This document shows positions 8,625-16,040 of a stretch of DNA of 64,000 nucleotides, piece after piece. Position 1 is the first letter of the stretch. The number at the start of each line of letters is the position of its first letter. Under the pieces are notes generated by a model. It was given only the letters and a program-made list of their open reading frames with translations, did no database searches and had not been told where the DNA came from. The stretch is from assembly GCA_963788965.1 (NCBI GenBank), contig CAWBIK010000006.1, positions 496,001-560,000 of the forward strand. The letters run 5' to 3'. Both the position numbers and the translations under genes were made by a program. The DNA is from QHXQ01 sp963788965 (GTDB lineage Bacteria; Acidobacteriota; Blastocatellia; Pyrinomonadales; Pyrinomonadaceae).

Positions 8625-9552
8625 CCCGCTCATTCACACGCCAACACGTTCACGCTGCCGGCCTACGCCAAGATCAACTGGGGCTTGCGCGTCCTCGGTC
8701 GCCGCGCCGACGGCTACCACGAACTCCACACCGTCTTTCCAGACCATCACGCTCCACGACGAGTTGACCTTCACCGCGCGCGCAGATGAAGCCATCGAAC
8801 TCGTCTGCACCGCGCCCGGTATCCCCACAGACGAATCCAACCTCGTCCACCGCGCCGCCGTCAGTTTGCGCGCCCGCTACGCCGCGCGCCACGGCGCGCG
8901 CATAGAGATCACGAAACGCATCCCGGCGGGCGGCGGTTTGGGCGGCGGTTCGAGCGATGCGGCCGTCGCGCTGATGGGCCTCGCGCGCCTCTGGCAGATC
9001 GACACGAACGGGCAAGAACTAAGCGAACTCGGCGCACGCCTCGGCGCGGACGTGCCCTTCTTTTTCACCGGCGGCACGGCGCTTGGCACAGGGCGCGGCA
9101 CAGAGATCACACCGCTCCCCGACCGGCCCGAAACGCCGCTCGTCGTCGTCACACCGGGCGTCGAGATCAGTACCGCCGACGCCTACAAAGCCTTGAGCGC
9201 GCCCGCCTTGACAAAGGCCAAAAGCGCCGCTAAGCTGCCTATTTCCCGCATGGGACGTGACGCGGCCCATGCGCTCACGACAGAACTAAGGAACGATTTC
9301 GAGCCGGTCGTCTGCCGGCTTCAACCTGAGATCGAGCGGGCGCGTGATGCGCTCTTGCGCGCGGGCGCGCGGGCAGCGGCGCTCTCCGGCAGCGGCGCAA
9401 GCGTCTTCGGCATCTTTGACAGTGCAGCGGAACAGACACGCGCGCACGCCGCGTTGCAGCCGGAAACGGGCTGGCAGGTCTTCACCTGCACGACGCTCAC
9501 ACGCGCTGCATACGGGCACGCGTTCGGGTCGGCAGCGACGTTGCTTAAGTAA
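8622..9552 (+). CDS. ispE: 4-diphosphocytidyl-2-C-methyl-D-erythritol kinase, frameshifted
   Basis: GHMP kinase of the MEP isoprenoid pathway; phosphorylates CDP-methylerythritol with ATP. The N-terminal motif LPAYAKINWGLRVLGRRADG is encoded from about 8649 in one frame. An extra C at 8739-8740 moves the reading to the frame that continues QTITLHDELTF. The rest is intact: ATP loop PAGGGLGGGSSDAAVA, ADVPFFFTGGTALGTGRG and ALSGSGASVFGIF. The start is uncertain; TTG 8622 is the only upstream start codon in the first frame and it lies in the T-run of a terminator. The indel is probably a sequencing error. With ispD and ispF in the same window, three MEP enzymes are encoded here. Confidence 0.88.
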
Positions 9553-9580
9553 GTGCGCCGTCGGCGCGCGCTTGACACAT

Positions 9581-9655
9581 TGGGGCGTAGCCAAGTGGTA
9601 AGGCACCGGTCTTTGGAATCGGCATTCGTAGGTTCGAATCCTTCCGCCCCAGCCA
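9581..9655 (+). tRNA. tRNA-Gln (anticodon TTG), CCA encoded
   Basis: A 75-nt cloverleaf: acceptor TGGGGCG pairs with CGCCCCA, D arm GCCAAGTGGTAAGGC, anticodon loop CTTTGGA with TTG at 9613-9615, and T arm AGGTTCGAATCCT. The CCA end is encoded at 9653-9655. The sequence matches the standard bacterial tRNA-Gln. Confidence 0.96.
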
Positions 9656-9668
9656 TCTTGAAAGCAAT

Positions 9669-9740
9669 CAGCTATCAGCGGTCAGCCGTCAACCAAGACG
9701 CCTGACCGCTGATAGCTGAACGGCTGATAGCTGACCGCTT
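9669..9740. repeat. intergenic palindrome (AGCTATCAGCGGTC words) before prs
   Basis: CAGCTATCAGCGGTCAG (9669-9685) pairs with CTGACCGCTGATAGCTG (9702-9718). A further copy, CGGCTGATAGCTGACCGCTT, occupies 9721-9740 and ends 4 nt before the prs ATG. This leaves no room for a normal Shine-Dalgarno. Confidence 0.85.
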
Positions 9741-9744
9741 CTTT

Positions 9745-10692
9745 ATGACGACCACCGGCGGCATCAAAGTTTTTTCGGGCAACGCGAATCGCGCGCTGAC
9801 CGAGGAGATTTGCAATTACCTGAGTTGCGATCCGGGCCACGCCACGACGGATCGTTTCTCGGACGGTGAGTTCAATTTTCAGATCACCGAGAACGTGCGC
9901 GGCGCGGACATCTTCATCGTGCAGCCGACTTGCCCGCCGACGGACGCGCACTTGATGGAGTTGCTCGTCATGCTCGACGCCTTCCGTCGTTCATCGGCCG
10001 AGCGCGTCACGGCGGTCATCCCTTATTACGGTTACGCGCGCTCGGACAAGAAGGACCGGCCGCGCGTGCCGATTGCCGCGAAGCTTGTGTCGAACCTGAT
10101 CAATACGGCCGGCGCGGATCGCGTGCTGACGATTGATTTACACGCGGCGCAGATTCAAGGCTTCTTTGACATTCCCGTCGATCACTTGTACGCCGCGCCC
10201 GTCTTCATCGGCTACTATCAGGCGAACCCGCTGCCGAACTTGGTCGTGGTCGCGCCCGACACGGGCGGCGCTGAGCGTGCGCGCGCTTATGCGAAACGTT
10301 TGAACGCCGATCTCGCCCTGTGTGACAAACGGCGCGAGAAGGCGAACGTGGCGGAAGTGATGAACGTGGTCGGCGACGTGCGCGGGCGCAACTGTCTGAT
10401 CGTCGATGATATGTGCGACACGGGCGGGTCGTTGACGAAAGTGGCCAAAGCTTTGCGCGTGGCCGGCGCGGAACGCATCCACGCCTGCTTCACGCACGCA
10501 GTCTTGTCGGGCGATGCGTGCGACAAGTTGAGCCGGTCGGACATTGAACAGACAGTGACGACCAACACGATCCCGCTCGAAGCGCCCAAGTATGAATCGG
10601 GCAACTTCAAGGTCCTGAGCATCGCACCGCTGCTAGCGAAAGCGATCAAGTCGATCCACGAAGAAACCAGCGTTTCTTCGCTCTTCGTTTGA
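9745..10692 (+). CDS. prs: ribose-phosphate pyrophosphokinase
   Basis: Makes PRPP from ribose 5-phosphate and ATP for purine, pyrimidine, His, Trp and NAD synthesis. The 315-residue length is typical. Motifs: KVFSGNANRALTEEI, SDGEFNFQITENVRGADIFI, the ATP region YYGYARSDKKDRPRVPI, the metal-site motif IDLHAAQIQGFFDIPVDHL, and the PRPP loop VDDMCDTGGS. No SD is visible before ATG 9745, which directly follows a palindrome. rplY follows 47 bp downstream; prs-rplY-pth is a common bacterial order. Confidence 0.97.
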   Translation: MTTTGGIKVFSGNANRALTEEICNYLSCDPGHATTDRFSDGEFNFQITENVRGADIFIVQPTCPPTDAHLMELLVMLDAFRRSSAERVTAVIPYYGYARSDKKDRPRVPIAAKLVSNLINTAGADRVLTIDLHAAQIQGFFDIPVDHLYAAPVFIGYYQANPLPNLVVVAPDTGGAERARAYAKRLNADLALCDKRREKANVAEVMNVVGDVRGRNCLIVDDMCDTGGSLTKVAKALRVAGAERIHACFTHAVLSGDACDKLSRSDIEQTVTTNTIPLEAPKYESGNFKVLSIAPLLAKAIKSIHEETSVSSLFV

Positions 10693-10739
10693 AGGGCAAA
10701 CACTTTGAGCGTTACGACGCTAGAAAGAGCAATTAACAG

Positions 10740-11411
10740 ATGGCAGAGAAGGCAGAAAGAAAAGAGATTACGGTGCGCGCGATCCAGCGCGAAGGGCGGG
10801 GCAAAAACGATTCGGGTCGCCTGCGGCGGCAGGGGCTTGTGCCGCTGACGATCTACGGGGGCGCGGGCGAAGCCATCGCCGCCGCCGCGCCGCTCGCGGA
10901 ACTGGCCGCGATCCTGCGCTCCGACACAGGGCACAACACGATCTTCACGCTCGACGTTGAAGGCGTCGGCGCAAGCGAAGTGTTGTTCCACGACCGGCAG
11001 ATCGATCCCGTGCGCGGTCGGCTCGTTCACGCCGACCTGCGCCGGCTCGTCGCGGGTCAGAAAATCGAGATCACTGTGCCGCTGCATCTGACGGGCGAAC
11101 CCGAAGGCGTGCGCGAAGGGGGCGGCGTGCTCGAACAGATCATCCGCGACTTGCAGATTCGCGTCAGCCCGCGCGACATCCCCGACGCGATCAACGTGGA
11201 CGTGACGAACCTCGGCGTCCACGACGTGCTGCACGTCTCGGACATTCCGGTCACAGATGACATAGAGATTCTAAGCGCGCCGGACACGGTGATTGCCACT
11301 GTCGGCGTCGTGCGCGAGGAAGAGGTCGCGCCCGCGCCGGCCGCCGAAGACGAGACGGCCGAGCCGGAAGTTATCGGCAAGGGCAAGAAGGAAGACGAAG
11401 ACGAAGGGTAG
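10740..11411 (+). CDS. rplY: 50S ribosomal protein L25 (CTC form)
   Basis: A 223-residue, two-domain TL5/CTC-type L25 that binds 5S rRNA. The N-terminal L25 beta-barrel carries REGRGKNDSGRLRRQGLVPL. The C-terminal domain (about 100-190) includes VREGGGVLEQIIRDLQIRVS and DIPDAINVDVTNLGVHDVLH. It ends in an acidic tail (DETAEPEVIGKGKKEDEDEG). Start ATG 10740. Confidence 0.95.
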   Translation: MAEKAERKEITVRAIQREGRGKNDSGRLRRQGLVPLTIYGGAGEAIAAAAPLAELAAILRSDTGHNTIFTLDVEGVGASEVLFHDRQIDPVRGRLVHADLRRLVAGQKIEITVPLHLTGEPEGVREGGGVLEQIIRDLQIRVSPRDIPDAINVDVTNLGVHDVLHVSDIPVTDDIEILSAPDTVIATVGVVREEEVAPAPAAEDETAEPEVIGKGKKEDEDEG

Positions 11412-11414
11412 GGG

Positions 11415-11503
11415 ATTGCGGAATGCGGAATGCGGAATGCGGATTAACAGGGCAGTTGTCTTGCTAATCCATAATCCGCAATCCGAAATCCGCATTCCGC
11501 AAT
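11415..11503. repeat. intergenic palindrome (GCGGAAT words) before pth
   Basis: The outer 14 bp pair perfectly (11415-11428 with 11490-11503, ATTGCGGAATGCGG). The left arm is four near-tandem copies of GCGGAAT. The right arm alternates CCGCAAT, CCGAAAT and CCGCATT. It fills the gap between rplY and pth and ends 4 nt before the pth ATG. Confidence 0.85.
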
Positions 11504-11507
11504 TGCA

Positions 11508-12080
11508 ATGCGGCTCATCGTCGGTCTTGGCAATCCGGGCGCGGAGTATGAATGGACGCGCCACAACCTCGGCTTCATGCTGGTGGACTTGTTGGCCCGG
11601 CAGGCGGGGCGCGAAGTGAAACGCGCCGAATGCCGCGCACTCGTCGGGCGCGCTGAACTTGAAGGCGAGCCGGTTGAACTGGTCAAGCCGCAGACCTACA
11701 TGAACCTGAGCGGCGAGTCCGTCGCGTGCCTCGTGCCGAAACGCAACATCGAGATCAAGCGCGATCTCATTGTGGTCAGCGACGATCTCGCGCTGCCGTT
11801 TGGCACGATCCGCTTGCGTCCGCGCGGCTCAGCCGGTGGGCACAACGGTTTGAAGTCGCTCATCGGCGTGTTGCGCACGGACGAGTTCATCCGTCTGCGC
11901 ATCGGCATTCAACCCGATCACCCGTTGAGCGACACGCGCCGTTACGTGCTCGAACGCTTTCCCACGAGCATGCGCGCCGACGTGGCCCAAATTTTAGAGC
12001 GGTGCGCCGACGCGCTCCGCGCCGTCCTCCGCGACGGCATTGACAAAGCGATGGCAACTTACAACAGCAGTGACAAGTGA
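11508..12080 (+). CDS. pth: peptidyl-tRNA hydrolase
   Basis: Releases peptides from peptidyl-tRNAs that dropped off the ribosome. The 190-residue length matches family Pth1. Motifs: IVGLGNPGAEYEWTRHNLGF with the catalytic His and Asn, KPQTYMNLSGESV, SDDLALPFGTIRLRPRGSAG, GGHNGLKS. The stop (12078-12080) and the last codons lie in the left arm of the next palindrome. No SD is seen upstream of ATG 11508. Confidence 0.96.
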   Translation: MRLIVGLGNPGAEYEWTRHNLGFMLVDLLARQAGREVKRAECRALVGRAELEGEPVELVKPQTYMNLSGESVACLVPKRNIEIKRDLIVVSDDLALPFGTIRLRPRGSAGGHNGLKSLIGVLRTDEFIRLRIGIQPDHPLSDTRRYVLERFPTSMRADVAQILERCADALRAVLRDGIDKAMATYNSSDK

Positions 12081-12149
12081 CGAGTAACAAGTGACAAGCA
12101 AGATAGCTGCTTTAACTTGTCACTTGTCACTCGTCACTCTGTCACTGCT
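12066..12149. repeat. intergenic palindrome (AAGTGAC words) after pth
   Basis: The left arm 12066-12098 repeats GTGACAA/GTGACGA/GTAACAA. The right arm 12116-12149 is its near-perfect complement. The pth stop codon is inside the left arm. The element ends about 45 bp before the rpsF Shine-Dalgarno. Confidence 0.85.
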
Positions 12150-12207
12150 CTTAACTCCTTGCTTCAGTCTGTGAACTGAGGCTTGACATCCAGAAGGAGG
12201 ATGCATT

Positions 12208-12636
12208 TTGGCAGAGAAGAGAGTTTATGAAGTCGTCTTCATCATCGATACGGAGACGGCGGAAGACGAAAGCACACGCCTCGTAGACGGCCTGCAACGC
12301 ACCGTCACAGACCTCGGCGGCACGGTCGTCAAAAACGAAAGCATGGGCCGGCGCACGCTCGCCTACAAGATCGGTCGTAAGACCGAGGGCAACTTCGTGC
12401 TGTTCGAGATCGAAGGCACGGGGCGCGAGATCGCCGAGCTTGAACGCCGCATGCGCGTCAGCGACGCGATCCTGCGTTATCTGACCGTGCGCGTGGACGA
12501 AGATCGCCAGCGCGCCGACAAACTAAAAGAACGGCGCACGCGCAAGGCTAACAAGCGGCCGTTTGCCGGTGGCACAGGTCAGCGTGGCGGCGCGGCGGTG
12601 GCCCCCGCCCGCGCGGCGGAAGAGGAGGAGGCGTAA
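12208..12636 (+). CDS. rpsF: 30S ribosomal protein S6
   Basis: Binds 16S rRNA together with S18 in the 30S platform. The start is TTG 12208, with an ideal AAGGAGG 7 nt upstream; the ATG seven bases earlier is out of frame. The fold motifs are clear: YEVVFIIDTETAEDESTRLV, GRRTLAYKIGRKTEGNFVLF, RRMRVSDAILRYLTVRVD. At 142 residues it is longer than the usual ~100-135, with a Lys/Arg-rich then Gly/Ala/Glu-rich tail. First gene of the S6-S18-L9 operon. Confidence 0.96.
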   Translation: MAEKRVYEVVFIIDTETAEDESTRLVDGLQRTVTDLGGTVVKNESMGRRTLAYKIGRKTEGNFVLFEIEGTGREIAELERRMRVSDAILRYLTVRVDEDRQRADKLKERRTRKANKRPFAGGTGQRGGAAVAPARAAEEEEA

Positions 12637-12638
12637 GC

Positions 12639-12944
12639 ATGTCGCGGAACAGAGAAGATCGTGATTTCGATATGGGCGATGACCGGCCGGGCCGCGAGGA
12701 GCGTGGCCCGCAGGGGCGTTCGGGCGGGCGGCGTTTCCGTCGCCGCAAAGTCTGCCGCTTCTGCGTGGACAAAGTTGATCACATCGACTTCAAAGATGTG
12801 AAGTTGTTGATGGGTTACGTGCCGGAGCGGAGCAAGATTCTGCCACGCCGCATTTCAGGCTCGTGCGCCCCACACCAGCGCATGTTGGCCGAAGCCATCA
12901 AGCGTGCGCGCAACATCGCGTTGCTGCCCTACACGGCAGACTAA
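12639..12944 (+). CDS. rpsR: 30S ribosomal protein S18
   Basis: Partner of S6 in the 30S platform. The 101-residue protein has a charged ~35-residue N-terminal extension. The core is RRRKVCRFCVDKVDHIDFKD, LLMGYVPERSKILPRRISGS, CAPHQRMLAEAIKRARNIAL and LLPYT. Residues Cys-X2-Cys (CRFC) plus the Cys and His of CAPHQ could form a zinc site, as in the Zn-binding S18 type. It starts 2 nt after rpsF ends. Confidence 0.96.
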   Translation: MSRNREDRDFDMGDDRPGREERGPQGRSGGRRFRRRKVCRFCVDKVDHIDFKDVKLLMGYVPERSKILPRRISGSCAPHQRMLAEAIKRARNIALLPYTAD

Positions 12945-12968
12945 GAGGCAGGGAAGGAGAACAAGATC

Positions 12969-13547
12969 ATGGCTACTACGAACGTCCTCTTACGCGAAGA
13001 TGTCGAGAACTTGGGCGCGCGCGGCGAGATCGTCAAAGTCAAAGCGGGCTACGCGCGCAACTATCTGTTGCCGCGCAAACTCGCCGTCCAAGCAACCGCC
13101 GGCAACGTCAAACAGATCGAAGGCGAGCGCAAAGCACTCATGAAGCGTGAAGCGACTGACCGCGCACACGCCGAAGGTCAAGCCGCATTGCTGCGCGGCC
13201 TCACGCTCGACTTCGAGCGCAAGGTTGGCGAGCACGGCATGCTCTACGGTTCGGTTACGTCGATGGACATTGCCGAGTCTCTGCGCGCGCAAGGCTACGA
13301 GATTGATCGTCGGCGCATCAACTTGCGCGAGGCGATCAAAGAGCCGGGCGAGTTCACGGTCAGCGTGCGCTTGCACCGCGACGTGACGGTCGAACTGCCG
13401 GTCAGGGTCACGCCCGAAGGCGGCACACCCGCCCCGGCCCAGACGGAAGCAGCAGCGCCCGACACGACAGACACAGACGCACCTGCGGCGATTGAGGCGG
13501 CGACTGAAGAAGCGGCGGCCGATACGGACGCCGACGCGGGCGAGTAA
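12969..13547 (+). CDS. rplI: 50S ribosomal protein L9
   Basis: Binds 23S rRNA at the base of the L1 stalk. The N-terminal domain is canonical (LLREDVENLGARGEIVKVK, AGYARNYLLPRKLAVQAT), followed by the long helix and the C-terminal domain (KVGEHGMLYGSVTSMDIAE). The final ~40 residues are an added tail rich in Ala, Asp, Glu, Pro and Thr; the usual L9 length is ~150 and this one is 192. AAGGAG precedes ATG 12969. Confidence 0.96.
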   Translation: MATTNVLLREDVENLGARGEIVKVKAGYARNYLLPRKLAVQATAGNVKQIEGERKALMKREATDRAHAEGQAALLRGLTLDFERKVGEHGMLYGSVTSMDIAESLRAQGYEIDRRRINLREAIKEPGEFTVSVRLHRDVTVELPVRVTPEGGTPAPAQTEAAAPDTTDTDAPAAIEAATEEAAADTDADAGE

Positions 13548-13561
13548 AGCTCAACAAAAAC

Positions 13562-13609
13562 GCGGGCGCGATAACTGCTGTTGTCGCGCCCGCGCAGCTA
13601 TTGTATAGT
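13562..13609 (+). promoter_or_regulatory. hairpin overlapping a candidate dnaB promoter
   Basis: GCGGGCGCGA (13562-13571) pairs with TCGCGCCCGC (13584-13593) just after rplI. AAAAA lies on its left, so the T-run is on the minus strand. Overlapping it, TTGTCG (13581-13586), a 17-bp spacer and TATAGT (13604-13609) form a good sigma70-type promoter 108 bp before dnaB. Hairpin and -35 box overlap, so termination of the ribosomal operon and initiation for dnaB may interfere. Confidence 0.5.
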
Positions 13610-13716
13610 GCGCGGCGGTGAGCGTGCGCGTTCATGTTCGCGGGTGGCGCGAGCGTTAACGAACGCGACTCACAGCCGTTTTTTTTATTCGCCCGCATAC
13701 GCCGACCCGTCTCCCG

Positions 13717-15078
13717 ATGGCCAAGAACTTCGCCGATTCGCCGCGCGAGCAGATGCTCGAACGCCCGCTCCCGCACAGTGCCGAGAGCGAGCGCGCCATC
13801 CTCGGCGCAGTCATCCTCGACAACAATCTAGTCAATCAGGCCATCGAGCTACTCAGACCCGACGACTTCTACGTCCGCGCGCATCAACTGATCTTTCGCG
13901 CCATGATCGGCTTGAGCGAACGCGGTTCTGAGATCAATCCGATCCTCTTGGGTGAAGAACTGCGCCGCGAAGGTTGGTTGGAACAGGTTGGCGGCGTCGC
14001 CTTCATCTCGGAGTTGACTTACGGGCTGCCGCACTTCACCAACGTCGCGGCCTACGCGAAGGTCGTGCGCGACAAGTCGCTCTTGCGTCAACTGGTCCGC
14101 TCCGCCAACAAGATCACGAGCGAGGCGCTGGAAGAGGAAGACGACGCCGAGATCATCCTCGACCACGCCGAGCAGATGATCTTCGCGCTTGCCGACGAGC
14201 GTACCCGGCAAGGCTTCGCGCACATCCGCCCCGTTGCCGAAACGGTCCTCGAAAAAATTCAGGAGATGTCCGGCCGCAACGCCATGCTCACGGGGTTGAC
14301 GACGGGCTTCACCGAGTTGGATCGGTTGACATCGGGCTTGCAACCTTCGGACTTGATCATCGTCGCCGCCAGACCAAGCATGGGCAAGACCTCTCTGTGT
14401 CTGACGCTCGCGCAGAACGCGGCGATTCAAGCGGGTGCAGTGGTGGGCGTCTTCTCGTTGGAGATGTCGAAGGAGTCGCTGGTGATGCGCATGCTCTGTT
14501 CCGAAGGGCATGTAGACGCGCACAGGTTTCGCAGCGGCTTTTTGAACCGCGAGGAATGGGCGCGGCTCGCGGGCGCGTTGGGCACGTTGGCCGAGGCGAA
14601 GATTTATATTGACGATACGCCGGGCATCTCCGTGTTAGAGATGCGCGCAAAGGCGCGCCGGTTGAAAGCGGAGCAGAAGCAACTCGACCTGATCATCGTT
14701 GACTACATGCAACTGATGAGTGGTTCGTCGCGCCGCGTCGAATCGCGCCAGCAAGAAGTGTCGCAGATTTCGCGCGAACTGAAAGGGCTGGCTAAAGAGT
14801 TGAACGTGCCGCTCGTCGCGTTGTCACAACTATCGCGCGCGCCCGAATCGCGCAGCGACCATCGCCCGCAATTAAGCGATCTCAGAGAGTCCGGCTCAAT
14901 CGAGCAGGACGCCGATCTGGTCGCGTTCATCTTCCGCGAGGAGCAGTACAATCGAACGGAAGAGAACGCGGGCCTCGCCGAACTGATCATCGCCAAGCAG
15001 CGCAACGGCCCGACCGACACGATCAAGCTGGCCTTCCTCAAAGAGTTCACCCGCTTCGAGAACATGTGGCGCGAGTAG
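13717..15078 (+). CDS. dnaB: replicative DNA helicase DnaB
   Basis: Hexameric 5'-3' helicase of the replication fork. The 453-residue length is typical. The N-terminal DnaB-N domain includes PHSAESERAILGAVILDNNL. The RecA-like domain has Walker A ARPSMGKTSLCLTLAQNAA, FSLEMSKESLVMRML, Walker B LDLIIVDYMQLMSGSSR, SRELKGLAKELNVPLVALSQ, and the DnaB end region LRESGSIEQDADLVAFIFRE with KQRNGPTDTIKLAFLKEFTR. No intein or insertion is present. Start ATG 13717; no strong SD. Confidence 0.97.
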   Translation: MAKNFADSPREQMLERPLPHSAESERAILGAVILDNNLVNQAIELLRPDDFYVRAHQLIFRAMIGLSERGSEINPILLGEELRREGWLEQVGGVAFISELTYGLPHFTNVAAYAKVVRDKSLLRQLVRSANKITSEALEEEDDAEIILDHAEQMIFALADERTRQGFAHIRPVAETVLEKIQEMSGRNAMLTGLTTGFTELDRLTSGLQPSDLIIVAARPSMGKTSLCLTLAQNAAIQAGAVVGVFSLEMSKESLVMRMLCSEGHVDAHRFRSGFLNREEWARLAGALGTLAEAKIYIDDTPGISVLEMRAKARRLKAEQKQLDLIIVDYMQLMSGSSRRVESRQQEVSQISRELKGLAKELNVPLVALSQLSRAPESRSDHRPQLSDLRESGSIEQDADLVAFIFREEQYNRTEENAGLAELIIAKQRNGPTDTIKLAFLKEFTRFENMWRE

Positions 15079-15141
15079 TAGCCGCCCGCAATCTTCATAT
15101 CAAAGCAGAACGCACAATAAGCTGGCGCGCGTTGGTCCGAG

Positions 15142-15765
15142 CTATTTGAAGACCACGCCGATTGAGAAGCGCACGTTGTCGATACGGCGACCGCCGTTGG
15201 TGTTCAACTCCGGGCGGTCGCGCAGGAAGACCGGGTTGTAGTCGAGTTGAAAGGCGCGCAGGGCGACGCGTTTGCTCAGTCGCACGTCGAGTCCGCCGCC
15301 GATGGCGAGCGCGAAATCGGTGACGCTGGCAGTTGCATCAATGATCGGCGTGGTCGCGCCGGTCAACGTGGCCCGGTAAGAAAAACGGTTGTTGGCCGCG
15401 CCAGCTAGCGCATGGACGAACGGCGTGACGCGCGTGTGATTGGTGAACTTAGCTTGCGGGCCGACGAAGTAGTTGTAACTGCGTGAGCGGAAGCGGATCG
15501 TGCCGCCGGGAAAATCCTCGTTCCGGTTGGCGAAGTGCGCGGAGAAGTCGGCGGTGAGGCCGAAGCGTTTCGTGAAGTAATGCGTCGCCGAGAGGTTGAA
15601 CCCGTCGAGGTTATCGAAGCGGTCGAGCGGCGCGTCGGGTTCGTCAAAGGGTGTGGTCAGGTACGAGTAGCCGGCGAAGAATTCATTTTTATGCTCATCG
15701 TCCTGTGCGCGTGTAAGCTGCGCGCAGCAAGCCACGCATAAGATCAATAGGACCGCTTTTCGCAT
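15142..15765 (-). CDS. outer-membrane beta-barrel protein
   Basis: A 207-residue protein with a signal peptide (MRKAVLLILCVACCAQLTRA). The mature chain has alternating strands typical of small OmpA/opacity-like porins: KNEFFAGYSYLTTPF, LSATHYFTKRFGLTADFSAH, SYNYFVGPQAKFTNHTRVTP, FALAIGGGLDVRLSKRVALR. It ends DNVRFSIGVVFK, with a C-terminal aromatic before Lys. It stands alone on the minus strand, convergent with dnaB. Confidence 0.75.
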   Translation of the reverse strand: MRKAVLLILCVACCAQLTRAQDDEHKNEFFAGYSYLTTPFDEPDAPLDRFDNLDGFNLSATHYFTKRFGLTADFSAHFANRNEDFPGGTIRFRSRSYNYFVGPQAKFTNHTRVTPFVHALAGAANNRFSYRATLTGATTPIIDATASVTDFALAIGGGLDVRLSKRVALRAFQLDYNPVFLRDRPELNTNGGRRIDNVRFSIGVVFK

Positions 15766-16040
15766 CTGCTTTATTCCCCTTCATAAAGACTCAGGTTGTC
15801 GAACTTGTGCTTGCGAACGTTGCCCGTCAGACATAGCTCCGCAGCGGTGCTTGGCGCGCACTCGTTCCATCAAAGTAAGCCGTGGGCACGCGTGATTTAT
15901 TACTAACTGGTCGAAAAAAAATTAGGCTAGACTTGCGCCTGCTTGCGTGCATCCAAAAGAGTTCAAACTGCTCCGCTCAAGTTAGAGACAGACGCCGATC
16001 TTCGTTCCGTCAATGCGCGTTGCCGCCGTAAGGTGTCTTG

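Noticed and set aside
9572..9577. TTGACA as a -35 box for tRNA-Gln
   Set aside because: It lies only 3 bp before the mature tRNA 5' end, so it cannot be that gene's -35. No -10 follows at 16-18 bp for another transcript.
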